From: Rubrobacter sp.
GTDB lineage: Bacteria; Actinomycetota; Rubrobacteria; Rubrobacterales; Rubrobacteraceae
Direction: 5' to 3'
Assembly (NCBI GenBank): GCA_016781635.1
Contig: JADDPY010000218.1
Location: forward strand, 1 to 5,186
Length of the DNA: 5,186 nucleotides
The notes beneath the pieces were generated by a model. It was not told the origin of the DNA. It did not search any database and saw only the letters and a program-made list of their open reading frames with translations. Numbering within the stretch: the stretch's first letter is position 1; every line of letters starts with the position of its first letter. A program made the translations under genes and the position numbers. Positions 5,092 through 5,186 of this stretch are shown here, one piece after another.

Positions 5092-5186
5092 GTGACGGAC
5101 AAGCCCCAGCAGGAGCAGAACACCGAGTCGGCGATAAAGATTCGCCAGGTCACCGACGTCCACTCCAACTGGAGCAGCCAGGGGCC
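5092..5186 (+). CDS. N-terminal fragment of an unrecognised protein
   Basis: A GTG at 5092 is preceded by AGGAGG (5080-5085) at a 6-base spacing, a strong ribosome binding site that supports a true gene start. The visible product is hydrophilic and Gln/Glu-rich at first (MTDKPQQEQNTESAIKIRQV) and then reads TDVHSNWSSQG before the window ends. There is no signal peptide or membrane segment in these 31 codons. I do not recognise the family. Confidence 0.65.
   Translation, partial: MTDKPQQEQNTESAIKIRQVTDVHSNWSSQG

Noticed and set aside
1..5186. CRISPR arrays, tRNA or rRNA genes, insertion-sequence ends
   Set aside because: No regularly spaced repeats, cloverleaf-like segments, rRNA-like stretches or paired terminal inverted repeats with target duplications were seen on reading both strands.

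Overview
The window is GC-rich and gene-dense, with short intergenic gaps. The gene families point to a high-GC Gram-positive lineage: a CrcB/DUF190 fluoride locus, a GatD-type peptidoglycan amidotransferase, a two-Cys OsmC protein and a serine-recombinase-like tail. A Rubrobacter-like actinobacterium fits best, but that is an inference from gene content and codon use, not a proof.

Layout. Positions 1-76 hold the C-terminal end of a CrcB fluoride channel. It is followed by a DUF190 gene broken by a frameshift near 340 and by a decayed second crcB copy (about 421-660) with a TAA stop in its reading frame. From 846 to 2949 lies a tightly packed plus-strand operon: a FrnE-type DsbA oxidoreductase, an atypical short-chain dehydrogenase and an alpha/beta hydrolase, each junction being a 4-base start/stop overlap. 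A 17-bp inverted repeat at 2937-2973 sits between this operon and the convergent minus-strand gene gatD (2961-3734) and contains both stop codons. Upstream of gatD, where murT would be expected, there is the frameshifted C-terminal relic of a probable serine recombinase (about 3700-4235, minus). A plus-strand OsmC-family peroxiredoxin-like gene follows (4372-4833), and the window ends in the first codons of an unrecognised gene starting at 5092.

Main result. The FrnE-type gene has an in-frame TGA at 876-878, exactly where the first cysteine of the CxxC redox motif belongs (TGA-Pro-Tyr-Cys). Translation must begin upstream of it, because a good ribosome binding site and ATG are at 833-848. Starting 13 bases past the TGA is a perfect 8-bp stem with a GGU triloop, matching the known layout of bacterial SECIS elements. 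I read this gene as a selenoprotein with Sec at residue 11. The alternative is a Cys-to-stop mutation or sequencing error, and the other broken genes in the window mean this alternative must be stated. The precise position of the TGA, the hairpin and the intact frame after it argue against it.

How the genes may work together. The selenoprotein, SDR and hydrolase appear to be co-translated and probably act on a common, unknown small-molecule or redox task. The OsmC protein adds a second thiol-based redox activity nearby. The fluoride locus and the gatD/recombinase region look unrelated to them and show clear signs of gene decay.
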